Shown here: piece after piece, positions 61,602 through 64,000 of the stretch
Layout of the letters: the number at the start of each line of letters is the position of its first letter
How positions within the stretch are numbered: the stretch's first letter is position 1
Origin: Hericium rajendrae
Lineage: Eukaryota > Basidiomycota > Agaricomycetes > Russulales > Hericiaceae
NCBI GenBank assembly: GCA_033439255.1
Contig: CM065881.1
Coordinates: forward strand, 620,001-684,000
Length of the DNA stretch: 64,000 nucleotides
Reading direction: 5' to 3'
Notes under the pieces: model-generated
Told to the model about the DNA's origin: nothing
Databases searched by the model: none
What the model saw: the letters and a program-made list of their open reading frames with translations, nothing else
Made by a program: the position numbers and the translations under genes

Positions 61602-63172
61602 GTTCTTCGACACCCGCGACGCGCCCCATCGTCGACCTCCCCTCCCCCATCGCCTTCTTTCCGCCACGTCGCTAGCACCCCACCCGCATCTCGAACACGT
61701 CGCCGGCAGCCCCAACGCCCTGCGCGTCACCAACAGCTGCGTACGGACCCGACCAAGTGCGCGCAAGCTCGACTGCTCGCGCGTCGACCCATTTTGCCCA
61801 CGTCCACGCTCCCAGCCTCCCGTTGCCCCATTCGCCGACGACGGCATCCACGTCCGCGTTGTCGTTGCCTCGTTGCCGTGGCAACGGGGCGCGACGTCGT
61901 TCGCTTGGCCTCCCGCGTCCTTGCATCCCATCAACGACCCGTGCACGCCTTCAACAGGGTGTGCGGGTCCATCATCTGACCATTTCCGCTCACCAACACG
62001 TCCGCACCGTCGACAAGAAGCTCGCGGCCACGACGTGTGGCTAGGCACGGCCACACACCCCCACGGACAGCCCTAGTCAGCGCGTGCACGCACTCCCGCG
62101 TGCGATCGTGCATGGTGACGAACGGCGTGCAAACCCGCACGAGGCCCTGACTGCGCGCGCATCCTCGCCACGGCCGCTGCACCTCGCTGGCGTAGTGCTC
62201 GGCCTGCCGCGCCCTTTGCGCCCCTCGCATGCCCATCCGCGCACCCTCAACAGGCCCGGGCCCCCGCGCGACCCCCATCTCACGAGCTTTATGCTCCAGC
62301 ACGCCCGCGCCCTCGGCACCACGCTCGCGGACACGACACGTGGCCGTGCGCGCGCGAATGGCCTCGTCAGCGCACGCACGCACTCCCGAACGCGCGCACG
62401 GCGACGCACGGTCGCAAGTCCAAGCGAGATCCTAGCTGCACGCGCACGCCGCGAATGGCCTCTAGCGCGCGCATGCGCTCTTGCATGTGAATACGTGACG
62501 GCGCCGGTCCCGCGAACGCGCGCTTGCCCCACAACGGCGCGCGGGGGCGCAGGCACGTCCGCGCCAGCATCCGCATGCAAGCTCGCGACCACGCAGTCCG
62601 TAGAGTCCGCGCATGGTCACCAGCTTGCGCGCGGGCCTTGCACGACCTGCGCACCTCGCCCCGTACCGCGCATGACCTGTGCGCCGACGCTCCGCCCGCA
62701 GACGGCGGCTCCGCCATGCGCACGGCCACGCACGATCGCGCCAACTCATGTTTGGCCATGCGCGACCGTGCGCATGCAATAACTAGCGATGCACAAGGTG
62801 CGCGAGGGTGCGAGGTCCATTTGGGACCTTTCCTTACTAGTCTGCTAGATTTCGTAGCCACTTTGTCATAGTCTAGCCTTGAATATAGTACAATTTTGAT
62901 TCAGTATCTTGTGTGCCTACTTGACTTATGATAGTGGTTATAGTAGCTATAGTACATGTAGCTTCCTTAAGTAAGTATGATAGTCCTATGTATGTGACAC
63001 TCCTGGCTATGAAGGCTATGTCACCCTATGTCTTTGACACTTCATGCTATGGGGACTACCATAGCTCCCATAGCCCTTCATAGCTGCATAGCTTAGCCAC
63101 ATAGCCTCTATAGCTTATCCATAGGACCCATAATAGCACTTGCTGCTATATAAATTTTCATTTTCTCAGATG

Positions 63173-64000
63173 TTGTACTGCCTGACGACTTGCTCTAGCA
63201 CTGGAGTAAGTGAGAAGCGGCTACTGACGCGGACGGGTTAACGCCTTCCCAAGGTGCAGCCGCAGCGTCGGGCATTATTTATGAATCTCGTCGAGGTGGT
63301 CGAATCAATATCGGCTACACGTGTCTCGCCGTTCACGACTAATACACACCACCGCCAGTACCATAAGGAAGGGACGTGGGACACAGGCGTGCCGGCCTAG
63401 TGCTCAGCCCAAGGATGTGCACCTATGCTTGTCCAGGCCAGGGCTTCCGCCGACGGCGCTTCCGTCTGCGTTGGTGTGATGCGTGCACATAAATCAGATG
63501 CGGAAGATATGCTATGATGTCCAGCACATCTATTTACAGTGTAATGGATTTAAAGCCCTTGCAAACAGGGGAATGTGCACAGGTCGCATGCTGGACACGC
63601 GGCATTCAGGCTTCATTGACGAAGCTCGGACAAGTGAAGAAAGTTCACCCACACAAAGTGTTAAGTATATGAAGGAATACAGGGCATGGAGTATCCATAT
63701 AACGAACAAAATGCGACATCATAGACACAAAACGAGGTGTGGATACATGTGCCATTGGACGAGGATACCGACAACGTACCACTGGGCCAGATTCTCGAAT
63801 TCACCATCTTTTAAATCACACAGCGCGTCAGCGTTAACGCTAACCGCTGGTTTCGTGTGACCGCCAGAGCCGAGATCCCTTGATGATGGATTTCTTTAAC
63901 CCTTTGACTTTCGAAAGGGATTTGAAGATATGACACTGCGAAGATGAAGTCAAGGACAAGCTTCAAATCGAAAAGCGATGTCACTCACGCGTCCCCGGCT
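63173..64000. other. unassigned right edge
   Basis: About 830 bp with no supported gene; one 125-codon frame (63483-63860) has no recognisable feature. Confidence 0.4.

Larger units (their letters stand above)
60246..63172. mobile_element. 2.9-kb non-autonomous element with 12-bp inverted ends (probable)
   Basis: CATCTGAGAAAA at 60246-60257 is perfectly mirrored by TTTTCTCAGATG at 63161-63172. Just inside both ends lie clusters of CTATCATAG/CATAGCTATG words (60290-60530 and 62930-63135), like the subterminal repeats that bind transposases in several DNA transposon families. The centre has no credible gene. Flanking bases (TT on both sides) give no clear target duplication, so the superfamily is not determined. 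Confidence 0.5.

Noticed and set aside
61476-62861. Several 100-230-codon open frames on both strands
   Set aside because: They overlap each other in different frames and reflect GC-rich sequence with few stops, not conserved protein.

Overview
The window looks like nuclear DNA of a basidiomycete fungus, most likely an Agaricomycete wood-decay species. Genes are densely packed on both strands and broken by many short introns (about 42-80 nt, GT...AG). Several families are typical of that group: GMC oxidoreductases, F-box/LRR proteins, seven-helix membrane proteins, Kre9-like GPI proteins and a Crypton-type tyrosine recombinase. The organism call is an inference from gene style; no rRNA or marker gene is present. 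All splice models were made by eye: exons were accepted only when reading phase held across every junction, and microexons are flagged.

Left part (1-8 kb): a Crypton-like recombinase gene entering from the left edge, a companion gene of unknown function, a gene-poor GC-rich stretch, then a decayed GMC oxidoreductase gene. Region 8.7-16.2 kb: a compact block of four housekeeping-type genes: UBXN1-like UBX protein, a divergent DNAJC7/TPR2 co-chaperone, a Kre9/KNH-like GPI protein and a small SRPBCC protein. This block lies between two inverted copies of the GMC gene (5.25-8.08 kb and 16.86-19.71 kb), with a SRPBCC relic beyond the right copy.

Middle (20.9-36.1 kb): a 2-oxoglutarate/Fe(II) oxygenase, two F-box genes, a 7TM protein, a stop-interrupted F-box paralogue, and an alpha/beta hydrolase, with a 3 kb gene-poor stretch at 29.4-32.6 kb. 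36-49 kb: a small TA-flanked MITE, an 18-exon allantoate-permease-type MFS transporter, a 771-bp Mutator-like MITE with a 9-bp target duplication, a third F-box paralogue, an iron-dependent glycerol dehydrogenase-like enzyme and a WD40 protein. 49.6-60.1 kb: two unrecognised membrane proteins, a relic of a MAK5/DDX24 RNA helicase, an unrecognised six-exon gene, a Mediator-25-like VWA protein and a RING finger protein. 60.2-63.2 kb: a 2.9-kb element bounded by 12-bp inverted repeats, half AT-rich and half GC-rich, without genes.

No operon-like cooperation is expected. Shared themes are protein quality control (UBX protein, DNAJC7, F-box and RING proteins) and duplication and decay around mobile elements. 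I saw no convincing LTR element, CRISPR array or intact tRNA gene.
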